Positions 9,865 to 19,100 of a stretch of 34,761 bases of DNA are shown here, piece by piece. The stretch's first letter is position 1; every line of letters begins with the position of its first letter. The DNA comes from an uncultured Pirellulaceae bacterium. Its GTDB lineage: Bacteria; Planctomycetota; Planctomycetia; Pirellulales; Pirellulaceae. The stretch covers positions 1-34,761 of the forward strand of contig CALHPU010000032.1 in NCBI GenBank assembly GCA_938036435.1, given 5' to 3'. The notes under the pieces were generated by a model. That model made no database searches. It saw only the letters and a program-made list of their open reading frames with translations, and was not told the DNA's origin. A program made the translations under genes and the position numbers.

Positions 9865-10848
9865 CTACGCTCGGTCCAATGGAAACGCGATAACCTGATC
9901 AATGTTTTGACATCCCTCCAGTACCATTAACAACCGATCAACCCCCACCGCCACGCCAGCGCACCCCGGCACCCCTACACGCATCGCATCAAGCAACCTG
10001 CTTTCTTCCGGCAACCGAACGCTACCATCGTTGACTCGCAGTGAATTATTCTTTGCGTTTCTGCGCTCTAATTCATCAGCGTCAAGTAATTCGTGGTATC
10101 CATTTCCCAGTTCAACCCCGTCGACATACAGTTCGAATCGTTCGGCGACCGGTGGGCTGTCGGCTCGGATGATCGCCAATGCCGCTTGCGAAGCAGGCCA
10201 ATCGTAAATAATAACCGGCGTCTCAAAACCAAGTTTGGGTTCGACCAAATGGGTCAGGATCAGATTCAGCCAGAAATCTCGATCTGTTTCTCCAGAAAAT
10301 TCGCTGATCGAGACACCGTGTTTGGCTAGTGCCGCGCCAAACGATTCCACCTTATCGGTAAACGGGTCCACACCAGCAAATTTCCCAAACGCATCACCGT
10401 AAGAAAGCAATTCACTTTTGGGCCGACCTAGCACCGTCGAAGCAAAATCAGACAACAGCTGCATCCCCGAGAGCATATCGTCTCCGACGCGATACCACTC
10501 AAGCATGGTGAACTCTGGATTATGACGAGCGCCCGATTCGCCTTGGCGAAAGGCCTTGGCGATTTGATAGATGGCGGGCGCTCCCGCAGCCAACAGTCGT
10601 TTCATACAGAATTCAGGCGAGGTCTGTAACCAGAGAGTCTGCCGGTCTCCATCGCGTCCCGTCAGCGCAGATTTTGTCAGGCCAACAGGGTGGATATAGC
10701 GATCGACCACCGTATCATGCGACAACAAGGGCGTTTCGACGTGAATGAATTCACGTGCGGCAAAGAACTGGTGAATCGCATGCGTCAATTCCGAGCGGCG
10801 TTTGAGCATCTCGATAGAGGCAGTTGGTTTATAATCGCCTTGCGTCAA
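9865..10848 (-). CDS. epmA: EF-P lysine lysyltransferase (GenX/PoxA/EpmA)
   Basis: A 327-aa class II lysyl-tRNA-synthetase-like enzyme without the anticodon-binding domain. EpmA attaches (R)-beta-lysine to a lysine of elongation factor P, helping ribosomes through polyproline stretches. Visible motifs are motif 1 (FFAAREFIHVETPLLS), motif 2 (AKAFRQGESGARHNPEFTMLEWYRV), and motif 3 at the C-terminus (GCAGVAVGVDRLLMVL, ending VIAFPLDRA as in E. coli EpmA). The length equals the family norm (about 325). The start is read as TTG at 10848: residues YKPTASIEMLKRR align with the E. coli N-terminus, and GAGAG lies 6 nt upstream; the first ATG (10809) would lose this conserved part. efp and epmB are not in this window. 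Confidence 0.95.
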   Translation of the reverse strand: MTQGDYKPTASIEMLKRRSELTHAIHQFFAAREFIHVETPLLSHDTVVDRYIHPVGLTKSALTGRDGDRQTLWLQTSPEFCMKRLLAAGAPAIYQIAKAFRQGESGARHNPEFTMLEWYRVGDDMLSGMQLLSDFASTVLGRPKSELLSYGDAFGKFAGVDPFTDKVESFGAALAKHGVSISEFSGETDRDFWLNLILTHLVEPKLGFETPVIIYDWPASQAALAIIRADSPPVAERFELYVDGVELGNGYHELLDADELERRNAKNNSLRVNDGSVRLPEESRLLDAMRVGVPGCAGVAVGVDRLLMVLEGCQNIDQVIAFPLDRA

Positions 10849-10854
10849 TTCAAT

Positions 10855-10859
10855 CTCTC
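10855..10859 (-). promoter_or_regulatory. Ribosome binding site deciding the epmA TTG start
   Basis: GAGAG on the minus strand, 6 nt before the TTG at 10848. Together with N-terminal conservation it favours TTG over the internal ATG at 10809. Confidence 0.6.
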
Positions 10860-10920
10860 AAAGAGTGGGAGCAATTCGTGATAGAATGCTAGTCGTCTTT
10901 CATAGCTGAGTAGACAGGAA

Positions 10921-10974
10921 GTGGGATTCGCCAGAATTTCTTATCAACCAAGAATTTCTGGCGAAATCCACTAC
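10921..10974. repeat. REP-like palindrome with GTAG foot
   Basis: An imperfect 22-bp inverted repeat (arms 10921-10942 and 10950-10971, three mismatched pairs, 7-nt loop atcaacc). On the minus strand the stem is immediately preceded by GTAG (ctac at 10971-10974 on the plus strand), the same tetranucleotide that precedes REP hairpins in RAYT systems. It sits in the divergent intergenic region between epmA and the SRAP gene. It is unrelated in sequence to the 9798-9858 palindrome. Confidence 0.75.
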
Positions 10975-11056
10975 GTATGACTGATCATTTCAGCACGGAC
11001 GAACCACTAGCATCCTCTGTCCACGTCCAACATTGTAACCTCATATTGGAAATAAG

Positions 11057-11767
11057 ATGTGTGCCCGATTCAACCTTACCCAGTCGGCGACGTCGCTTTC
11101 GGAGTACTTCGGGCTTCTCGCGTTTCCCCAGATCAAACCCCGCTTCAATATCGCGCCGACTCAGCCAGTACTCTGCCTGAAACAGGAAGACACGACTACT
11201 AAGCCAGTCTTCTTTCGATGGGGGTTAGTACCCGCATGGGCCAAGGACATCAGTTTTGGTACTCGGGCCATCAATGCACGAAGTGAAACGATTGCGGATA
11301 AACCCGCATTTCGACAAGCGTGGAAAAGTCGCCGATGCGTTGTGCTCTCCGATGGATTCTACGAGTGGAAATCGGTTGGCGGCAGAAAAATGCCGTTCCA
11401 CATCACAGCCGCCACCGACATGGACCAGCGTCCACTGCTGATGGCCGGATTGTGGGAGTCGTGGCAGGATCCAAATCTTCCCGGCGCTACGCCAGTGGAA
11501 ACCTGCACGATCATCACCACCACGGCGAACGATCGCATGCAGGAACTGCATGATCGGATGCCGGTACTGCTGAACAAAAATGACCTAGACGTATGGTTGA
11601 ACAACGGAAACTCATCGCCCGAGCGACGATTGGAATTGTTGAAACCTTGTGCGTCGGATCTTCTTACGATCTCACCAGCCAACCCTTGGCTCAACCGCGT
11701 CGCCAACGAAGGACCACAATGCCTTGAACCGCCAGAGGACGTAGAAGTTCAAGGCGAGTTGTTTTGA
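11057..11767 (+). CDS. SOS response-associated peptidase (SRAP/YedK/HMCES family)
   Basis: A 236-aa SRAP-domain protein. Members crosslink covalently through Cys2 to abasic sites in single-stranded DNA and shield them. The sequence begins MCARFNL, so Cys2 is exposed after Met removal. Conserved blocks follow: RFNIAPTQPVLCL, RWGLVPAWAKD, INARSETI, RRCVVLSDGFYEWK, and TTTANDRMQELHDRMPVLL with the catalytic-region histidine. The length is typical. It is a lone gene, divergent from epmA, with no LexA box that I could identify upstream. Confidence 0.95.
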   Translation: MCARFNLTQSATSLSEYFGLLAFPQIKPRFNIAPTQPVLCLKQEDTTTKPVFFRWGLVPAWAKDISFGTRAINARSETIADKPAFRQAWKSRRCVVLSDGFYEWKSVGGRKMPFHITAATDMDQRPLLMAGLWESWQDPNLPGATPVETCTIITTTANDRMQELHDRMPVLLNKNDLDVWLNNGNSSPERRLELLKPCASDLLTISPANPWLNRVANEGPQCLEPPEDVEVQGELF

Positions 11768-12181
11768 TCCTTGTGGAAAACCACTTTGCCGGAAGAATCC
11801 CGAGCAAACACTTTCACGTAGGCTTTCGAAAGTGGACTCTCTTTGTCGGAATCACTCAACAGAATCTGCCCCCACGACTCTACAACCTGCACGTTCATTC
11901 AATTGGCGAACCACGCGTAAGATTTAGCTTGAGCCGAGGTGCCATGTTTACGCGAGCAACAATAGTTGTTTAAAGCCTGCCGCTAGAAACATGCTCACGC
12001 AACGTTAACCAATGCCATACCTATCGCGTAAGCATGCCCGCACTCAATGGCTGCACTTTCTCGATATAGCGTGAAGCATGGCACCCTCAAATGTGAAACG
12101 TTCCTTCGCAATAAGATCTTCCCTTCGGACACCGGGCGGTACCGAAACGAGGATAGATCCACAAACCCGCACGACGGTTTG
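11768..12181. other. Convergent intergenic region, no feature recognised
   Basis: 414 nt between the SRAP gene and the DUF1570 gene, which converge. A short open frame at 11764-11973 has no recognisable protein features. Only trivial small palindromes (e.g. aacaa-tag-ttgtt, 11958-11970) were found, and no clear terminator. Confidence 0.5.
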
Positions 12182-13393
12182 CTACCGTCGTCCGTAACTG
12201 GTTGATGCCGGCGGGAGTTTGACGCGTTTCAAATAATTGAACATCGTCGCTTCGATGTTCTCGAAATCGCTGCCGAAAGCTTCAGCAAATTGCTCGACCC
12301 TATCGGTGCGCGAGTAACGAGAAAAGTTCTCGCGTTTGCCATCTTCGGTGAGGAATGTGATGTATTCCTTTGACTTGGTTTCGGCAAGGAAGAACGTTAG
12401 CGCCCATCCGTAAGCATACGCCAATTGAGGGTTAGACTGGAACAGTCGATCATCACGCACGATTCTCTCTAAACTTCCCTTCGCTGATCGGTTGTCAATC
12501 AATCTGAGCATCGTTCGCATTCGTCCCATGTTCACTCGATCGGACTGTTTGGTGTAGACGTAGCTATTATTGACACCCGGTGCTTCAAACATACAGGCCA
12601 ACCCTTCGCTTACCCACCGCGCCGAAGCACCGTAACGCGAATGGATGCCCCGATTGAATGCGGTCTGGTGAGTTGCTTCGTGGACGATCGTGTCGGTGTC
12701 CATCAACCAGTCTTTGCGTTTGCCCTCGTAAGGATCGTACGTGATCACGCGGTTGCTCTTGGGCGAATAGTAGCCCAAAGTGTTCGCGCTCAAACTGCCC
12801 TTATGATAGGAGGCCAGCATGCGATCAAACTCACGGCGTGTGCGAAGTACAACAGCCACCATCGGAAACTTCGAAGGCTTCAGTCGAGCACCGCGCGAGT
12901 GGAAGTAGTTAGCAAAACGCACGTTCAGATCCTCAAACGGCTTTGCCCATGTCTGATAGTCACCCTTGGGGTGAACGACAACGAAACTTGGCGTCACCGA
13001 CACTTTGTACTTCTGTCCAAATTCTTTTTGCAGACCACGAGCCATTGCGGTTTTGGAGTACGGCTCAAAAGGCTCGGGAAGAACTTTGTAGTCGTCATGT
13101 GATGCAACTGGAACTTGTGTCATGCGCCCATCGCGCCGCAGCAACTGCATTTGACTTCCATCCCAAATCAGTGGGTTGCCGATGAGCGTCCGTTGCTTCA
13201 CCTTGACTTTGACCGTCAGATTTCCATAGTCACCCTCTGCCTGTTCACCGCCAGACTTCGTGCCGCGTTTGGCGCTACTGTTCTGTCCGAAGGTATTCCC
13301 AACAGCCAACAGGACGCAAAAGAAAGCGATCGCAATCCAGAACGTGCGTGCAAACATGCGGAAAAACCGAGGAGAGGTTAAAGTTTGGCTCAT
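12182..13393 (-). CDS. Secreted DUF1570 family protein, zinc-metalloprotease-like
   Basis: A 403-aa exported protein. A signal peptide is visible at residues 1-36 (hydrophobic 18-31, cleavage probably after the G36 region, NTFGQ). The DUF1570 core contains HEATH (H238, E239, H242) followed by WVSEGLA with E263, which fits a gluzincin zinc site HExxH...E. DUF1570 proteins are abundant in planctomycetes, and their substrates are unknown. The N-terminal region of about 60-105 looks like an SH3-like or SLA1-type segment (LIWDGSQMQLLRRDGRM), which is also common in these proteins. The gene is divergent from the next, with 185 nt between the starts. Confidence 0.85.
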   Translation of the reverse strand: MSQTLTSPRFFRMFARTFWIAIAFFCVLLAVGNTFGQNSSAKRGTKSGGEQAEGDYGNLTVKVKVKQRTLIGNPLIWDGSQMQLLRRDGRMTQVPVASHDDYKVLPEPFEPYSKTAMARGLQKEFGQKYKVSVTPSFVVVHPKGDYQTWAKPFEDLNVRFANYFHSRGARLKPSKFPMVAVVLRTRREFDRMLASYHKGSLSANTLGYYSPKSNRVITYDPYEGKRKDWLMDTDTIVHEATHQTAFNRGIHSRYGASARWVSEGLACMFEAPGVNNSYVYTKQSDRVNMGRMRTMLRLIDNRSAKGSLERIVRDDRLFQSNPQLAYAYGWALTFFLAETKSKEYITFLTEDGKRENFSRYSRTDRVEQFAEAFGSDFENIEATMFNYLKRVKLPPASTSYGRR

Positions 13394-13578
13394 CAGTGAA
13401 AGTCTTTGACAGAAGATGGGTAACGTAAAAGTGTGCAGTCAAACCTAGGCCACCACACCAGCATTTCACCGACTGAATTGTGAGAATTACTGCTATAATC
13501 TTGGAATCGTCACCGTCGATAGACAGTCGGCTCAATCTCGTCGAGACTTTGATTATTCAGCGAAACACGGCTAGGTTC

Positions 13579-14928
13579 ATGTTGCAAAAAAACATCATTA
13601 AATTCACTGGATTTTGCCGCTTGAAAACGACTTTCTTGGTCAGCATCTTGCTCGTCGTGGGGCTGCAGATCGGGCTCCAAGGCACGCATGTGTTTGCTCA
13701 GACCGAAGAAATGAAAGTATTCGGTGAAGTGAGCGCTCTGTTGGAGCAACTGCGCGACGACGACATTGGCCTGCGAGACAAAGCGGAAGCGGCGATTGCC
13801 GAACTGCCAATCGATGCGCTGGACTTCATCGACGTTCCCAGTGATGATGCAACCACCGACTACATCGAACGCTTGTTACGTGCAAGGAAATCTCTAGAGC
13901 AAAAAGCGGTTGCGCGAACGTTGGAGCCGTCGGTCGTCAACCTCGAATCAGGCATCACAATCAACAAGGCGCTCACGAGTATTTTCGAGCAGACGGGCAA
14001 CCGAATTGTGTTGCACGGCGATGTTGTACAGACGACAGGCAAGGAAAAGATCGCAGAGCAAATTGAGGATGGCAGTTTTTGGGATGCGTTGGATGTCGTC
14101 ATGGCAGCAGGCAATTTGGAGGTTGATCCTTACGGCGGTGGTGCTGGCATGATGATGCTACGAACAGCCGAAGCAATTCAACAGAGACCTCAAACGGTCT
14201 CCACTGCGCCGCCCAATGCAACAGCAGGCATGCTTCACATCGAAGTCCGCCGCATCACTTCGACTCTCAGCACTCGTAATCCCACGCTCAGCTTCACGAC
14301 CGTTGAGTTTTTGACGCGTTGGGAGCCGCGCGTGACGCCCATCTCGATCGACCTGCACACAGCCACGCTCAAAATCCACGACGATCAAAGCAACGAGGTT
14401 TCGCCAAACAAGGCGGGCAAAGTATCAGGCATCATTCAGGCTGAGATTCCAGAGCTGAGTTTTCCCGTGAACCTGCCGCTGGTATCTCGAGATATCAAAC
14501 AGTTGGACAAGATCAGTGGTACGCTACAAGCCGTTTTGCCGGGACGACTGGAGACGTTTACTTTCAGAGGCTTGGGCGATCTTGAAGATGGCGTCGAGCA
14601 AACCAAAAGTGGTGCCACGGTCACGTTTCACGGATACCAAACGAATGAGGATTTGTTTGCCGTCACGCTAGAGCTTTCCTTTGACGAACAATCTAATAGC
14701 GTTGACAGCCATTTGGGTTGGGCGTACGACAACACCGTCGAGATGGTCAACGGTGATCAGCGGTTTGAGCCAGTCGCCAGCGAAACGGTCATGCAGCGTG
14801 GGCAACGAATGAAGGTGCAGTATCTATTTGAAGAAGATCCGGCAGACTGCAATTTGGTGTACAAAACGCCGGCGGCCATCGTCAAAGTCGATCTGGATTT
14901 TGAATTGAATGACGTGCCTTTGCCTTAA
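13579..14928 (+). CDS. Secreted protein of unknown function
   Basis: A 449-aa protein that I do not recognise by name. A signal peptide is clear: basic start MLQKNIIKFTGFCRLK, hydrophobic 18-31, cleavage probable after A40 (THVFA-QTEE). After a helical part (about 44-110) comes a short domain (about 125-190: VNLESGITINKALTSIFEQTGNRI and IEDGSFWDALDVVMAAGNLEV), similar in style to secretin/TonB short N-terminal (STN) domains used for ligand or partner binding. The rest is beta-rich. The frame is open upstream to 13480, but the ATG at 13579 places the signal peptide correctly. A surface-associated role is inference. Confidence 0.65.
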   Translation: MLQKNIIKFTGFCRLKTTFLVSILLVVGLQIGLQGTHVFAQTEEMKVFGEVSALLEQLRDDDIGLRDKAEAAIAELPIDALDFIDVPSDDATTDYIERLLRARKSLEQKAVARTLEPSVVNLESGITINKALTSIFEQTGNRIVLHGDVVQTTGKEKIAEQIEDGSFWDALDVVMAAGNLEVDPYGGGAGMMMLRTAEAIQQRPQTVSTAPPNATAGMLHIEVRRITSTLSTRNPTLSFTTVEFLTRWEPRVTPISIDLHTATLKIHDDQSNEVSPNKAGKVSGIIQAEIPELSFPVNLPLVSRDIKQLDKISGTLQAVLPGRLETFTFRGLGDLEDGVEQTKSGATVTFHGYQTNEDLFAVTLELSFDEQSNSVDSHLGWAYDNTVEMVNGDQRFEPVASETVMQRGQRMKVQYLFEEDPADCNLVYKTPAAIVKVDLDFELNDVPLP

Positions 14929-15262
14929 GCGAATCGTTTTGCTCCAGAGCTATTAACGTAAGCCCGTCCGGTAAGCTGCTCTTTGCATCGCTTTAGCCCG
15001 GAGGGCGATACATTTTCTGCCGGTGGCGTGAGCCAACGGAATTGGTTGAGTATCCGAGAAAGCCCGGAGGGCGACACAACTTTTTGTGCCGCCCTCCGGG
15101 CTTATTTTTGCATCGACCTGTTCCGGTGGCTGACGCCAACGGCAGTTCATGCGCCGGCCTCCGGCCTAACTAAAGTGAGCAATTCTCCAATCTCTTGCGA
15201 GATCGGCTACGAGAACGCGACCGGAGGGAAAAACGACAATGTCAGTCTGGGACACAGCCGAC
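14929..15262. other. Repeat-containing convergent intergenic region
   Basis: 334 nt between two convergent genes, made largely of repeats. The motif agcccggagggcga occurs at 14995-15008 and 15061-15074, and inverted at 15089-15102. A small hairpin ccggtggc-gtga-gccaacgg lies at 15020-15039, with a related copy, ccggtggctgacgccaacgg, near 15123-15142. Open frames crossing this region on both strands are artefacts of the repeats. Confidence 0.7.
15061..15102. repeat. Palindrome with agcccggagggcg arms
   Basis: 19-nt arms 15061-15079 and 15084-15102 pair with one mismatch around a 4-nt loop. The right arm is followed by tattttt, so the structure may double as a terminator for the plus-strand gene ending at 14928. 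A third, direct copy of the arm core is at 14995. Confidence 0.75.
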
Positions 15263-15586
15263 CTAAAAAATCCCCAGCTGATCCCTGGCGTCATCGGTCA
15301 TCATGTCCTGAGTCCAAGGTGGATCCATCACGACCTCGACTTCGACTTCGCTGACGGACTCAAGTTCACCGGCAAACTTTTTTGTTTCGGCAACCAACTG
15401 CGGCCCGGCTGGACACATCGGACTGGTCATGGTCATTTTGATATCAACTTTGAATTTCTCTTCTTCCCCTTCGGCCGGATTGACGTCGACAACGTAGATC
15501 AAGCCAAGGTCAACAATATTAACAAACAGTTCGGGGTCGATGACTTGCTTTAACGCTTCGCGTACGTGATCTTCTTGCAGTGACAT
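15263..15586 (-). CDS. DUF59/MIP18 family Fe-S assembly protein (SufT/PaaD-like)
   Basis: A 107-aa protein of the DUF59 family, whose members help load or mature Fe-S clusters. Conserved motifs are ALKQVIDPELFVNIVDLGLIY and the active-site-like MTSPMCPAGPQL with its cysteine, followed by VVMDPPWTQDMM. The ATG at 15586 was chosen over the in-frame TTG at 15601; GGAAG lies upstream at a usable distance. It follows a Rieske gene (72 nt) on the same strand. In many bacteria both families lie in SUF operons, so a role in Fe-S maturation is inferred. Confidence 0.9.
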   Translation of the reverse strand: MSLQEDHVREALKQVIDPELFVNIVDLGLIYVVDVNPAEGEEEKFKVDIKMTMTSPMCPAGPQLVAETKKFAGELESVSEVEVEVVMDPPWTQDMMTDDARDQLGIF

Positions 15587-15658
15587 GATAGGAGCTTCCA
15601 ATTGAGTTCGTGTTTTTCGCTTTTGCAGTCTGGCATCGACTGACGACCAGCGAAAGAG

Positions 15659-15973
15659 TTATTCGTTAATTTTAACCAGAATCGAATCGCCGTCGACCTT
15701 TACTTCGTGGGCAACGGTCCCCTGAGTTGCCGGCATACACAGCGCTTTGCCACAGCGGATGTCGAATTTTGCCCCATGGCGAGGACAGGCAATCTCAAAT
15801 CCTTCATGCTCTCCATCACTCAGTGTGCCGCCGTCGTGGGTGCAAACGTCGTCGATACAGAAATAGTCATCACCGACTTGGAACAAAATGACCAAGCGTT
15901 CATCAACTTCAGCAAGCATTTTTTCGCCGTCCTTGAGATCGGATTTCGTTGCTGCCTGCAAAAATTGGCTCAT
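15659..15973 (-). CDS. Rieske [2Fe-2S] ferredoxin-like protein
   Basis: A 104-aa soluble Rieske-domain protein without a signal peptide. The cluster ligands are visible: C44-T-H46 in CTHDGG and C63-P-R-H66 in CPRHGAKFD, the standard CxH...CxxH pair. Small Rieske ferredoxins pass electrons to oxygenases or work beside SUF components. Here it is followed by the DUF59 gene, suggesting a two-gene Fe-S unit. A divergent promoter region of 223 nt separates it from the DUF1549/1553 gene. Confidence 0.93.
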   Translation of the reverse strand: MSQFLQAATKSDLKDGEKMLAEVDERLVILFQVGDDYFCIDDVCTHDGGTLSDGEHEGFEIACPRHGAKFDIRCGKALCMPATQGTVAHEVKVDGDSILVKINE

Positions 15974-16196
15974 ATTTTATAGTCCGTAAAGGGGTTTGGG
16001 TCTTGATGGAAAAAAGAGGTTTGGCGAAGGACGACTGCCGTCCATTTGACGCTCAAATTTTGCCTGAATCTAACTCGTTTGTTGCCAAAACTCCAGAGGA
16101 CACCTTTTTAATCTATCAAACGGCGAAACTATTAGGCTATCCTCAGATTTAAGTAGAAGTATTCCAGATCTTGGTTTTCTTTCAAAAGAATATTCT

Positions 16197-19100
16197 ATGG
16201 ATTCCCGCTCGCTTGCGACGTTGTTCACTTGGTCGATCCTCCATGCTTTGGTCGCAATGGCCTGCAGTGCGTCGGTGCTGGCTGACCGGCCGATCAAACT
16301 CCCCGAGACGGTCTCCTTCAATGCTCACATTCGCCCAATCATGTCCAACACGTGCTTCGCGTGCCATGGGCCTGATGAAGACGACAACCATTCTGGTTTG
16401 AGACTAGACAGCTTCACGGCGGCAATCGAAGAGGCAATTGTCCCCGGTGACGCAAAATCATCGCCCGTGTTTGAGCGCATCAGCGACAGCTCTGATCCGA
16501 TGCCGCCAGCAGACTTCCGGCATCAATTGTCTGATTATGAAAAAGCTCTCGTCGAAAAGTGGATCAATCAGGGAGCCGAATATCAACAACATTGGTCGTG
16601 GGCACCACTAGTGCGACCTGAGCCTCCCAAAACCAAAGTGGCCCACCCCACAGAAAGCTCCACGAAACATACATCAGTGATCGATCAATTCATCCAACGC
16701 CGTTTAGCGATTGAAAATCTCGATCCCTCACCCGCGGCCGACCGCAGAACGCTTCTGCGACGTTTGAGCTTAGATCTGATTGGGCTTCCACCGACGCCGC
16801 GAGAGCTGGAGACATTTGAAAACGACAAATCCGACGACGCTTGGGAGAAACAAGTCGATCGTCTACTTGCTTCGCCGCATTACGGGGAGCGTGTAGCGTC
16901 GCAGTGGTTAGACATCGTTCGATTTTCAGACACCGTTGGTTTTCATGGCGACCAAAACCAAAACAATTTTGCTTATCGTGACTACGTTATCGATGCCTTT
17001 AATGCTAACAAACCCTTCGACCAATTCACCATCGAGCAATTGGCCGGCGACCTTTTGGACAGCCCTACCACGGAGCAGCTGATTGCCACCGGTTTGGTGC
17101 GTCTGAATATGATGACGCGTGAGGGCGGAGCCCAACCGGGCGAGTATCTTGCCAAATACACCGCTGATCGTGTGCGCATGTTGGGCACGGCATGGCTGGG
17201 AGCGACGACCGGCTGTTGCGAATGTCACAACCACAAATATGATCCGTTCACCGCCAAAGACTTTTATTCTTTGGGGGCCTACTTTGATGACCTGCGTCAG
17301 TGGGGCGTTTATACATCTTACCAATACACGCCCAACAAAGACCTACAGGGGTTCAGCAACAACCACCCCTTTCCTCCCGAAATGCGTTTCAAGAGTAAAT
17401 CGCTAGTACAGCAAATCGAATTTCTGGAATCGCATTTGGAAGAGCTCACCGATCAAAGCAAAAAGTCATTGGCATTTAATTCAACAGAGGTTGGCTCGTG
17501 GTTTGACACGACCGTCGATTTCCTCTCCGAGTATTCCGATGGATGGTTGCCGATCTTAAAAGTTAATGTGGATTCAACCCATAAAGAATCTATCAAGGAA
17601 GTCGATGAGGAAGACGGCTCGACATTAATCTCGGGGCCAGCGATCAAAGATCAAGTGATCACCGTTACTGCCGGCGAATCGACGCCGTGGCCTAATTCGA
17701 TTCGATATTTACGATTGGAGGTTCTGCCAGATGCGACCAATCGCAACTACGTTGGCAGGGCAGGGGATGGGCGGTTTCGCATTTCTCTATCTGTACAAAT
17801 CACCACCGCGGATGATCCGGAATCAACCAGAGATGCAGAACTCGAATGCGTACAAACCGATCGGGAGACGCCAAAGTATATCAGTGGTAGGCCAGAACTT
17901 TTCACCGGTGAAGTTTGGACCTCTGGTCCAGCGCGTTGGCAATTGCCAACCGACGAAGCGCAGCTTCGGCATACGGGCATCTATCGATTCAAAAATGCAC
18001 TGTCACTCTCGGAAAACGAGCGACTGGTGGTCACGCTTAAATCAGAGAGCGTTGGAAAGTTTCGTCTCTCCGTTTCTCCACTTAGCAGATTTGTGGTCGA
18101 GGAACAATTCTTCACACCGCAATTGGCTGCTGCGGTAGGAAAACGCAACGCGAAAAAAGCCCTGAACGCTGCGGAGCAAAGCGCCGTTGTCTCGGCCATG
18201 TATTGGTCCACCACCGACAGTGAGGACTGCCCCAAGTACTTGATCAAAGCCCGGGATCAGATTGTTGTCGCGCGGTCGGGATACGCACTGACAACAATTG
18301 CTCAAACGATTGCCAACGAACAGATAAAAACGGCACGTGTCCTTGGACGCGGCAACTGGCAGGACGAATCGGGCGAAGAAGTTCTACCGGCCACACCGGC
18401 TTTCTTGCCCGGACACGTTGAGTTCGAACAACAGAAAAAGCTACCTCGCCAGACACGACTTGAGTTAGCCAAATGGTTAGTCTCAAAAGAAAATCCGCTG
18501 GTAGCACGACACTACGTCAATCGGACTTGGAAACACTTTTTTGGCAAAGGACTTTCCAGCAAACTTGACGATCTCGGTAACCAAGGAGAATGGCCCAGCC
18601 ATCCGGAACTGCTGGATTGGTTGGCGGCCGACTTTCAAGAGAACTGGGACATGAAAGCGATAGCTCGGAGAATCGTCACCAGCCACACCTACCGCCAAGT
18701 GGCCGCAGTGCGGTCTGATTTGACCGAAATCGACCCCTACAACCGACTTTTGTCTCAGCAATCAGCGCGGCGGTTGGAAGCCGAGGCAATCCGCGATAAT
18801 GCGTTGGCGATTTCTGGATTGCTGGAGAGCAGTTTTATCGGCGGCTCGAGCGTATTCCCCTATCAGCCAAAGGGACACTATTCCAACATTCAATTTCCCA
18901 ACCGAATTTACACCGCCAGTCCCGGTCCACTGCAATACCGGCGCGGCGTTTACACGCACTGGCAGCGCTCGTTTCTTCATCCGATGTTGGTCAATTTTGA
19001 TGCTCCGTCGCGCGACGAGTGTGCGGCCGATCGTCCCGAATCCAACAGCCCGCAACAGGCATTGACACTGCTCAACGATCCGTCTTTCGTCGAAGCGGCT

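Noticed and set aside
12641..13102. 153-aa plus-strand open frame inside the DUF1570 gene
   Set aside because: Antisense shadow; the minus-strand protein has a signal peptide and HExxH motif.
14983..15354. 123-aa open frame on the plus strand (and a 65-aa one on the minus strand)
   Set aside because: Both run through the agcccggagggcg repeats and, on the plus strand, antisense into the DUF59 gene; the coding look comes from the repeat.
15949..16152. 67-aa open frame between the Rieske and DUF1549/1553 genes
   Set aside because: It overlaps the Rieske start on the other strand and has no signature; this is more likely a divergent promoter region.
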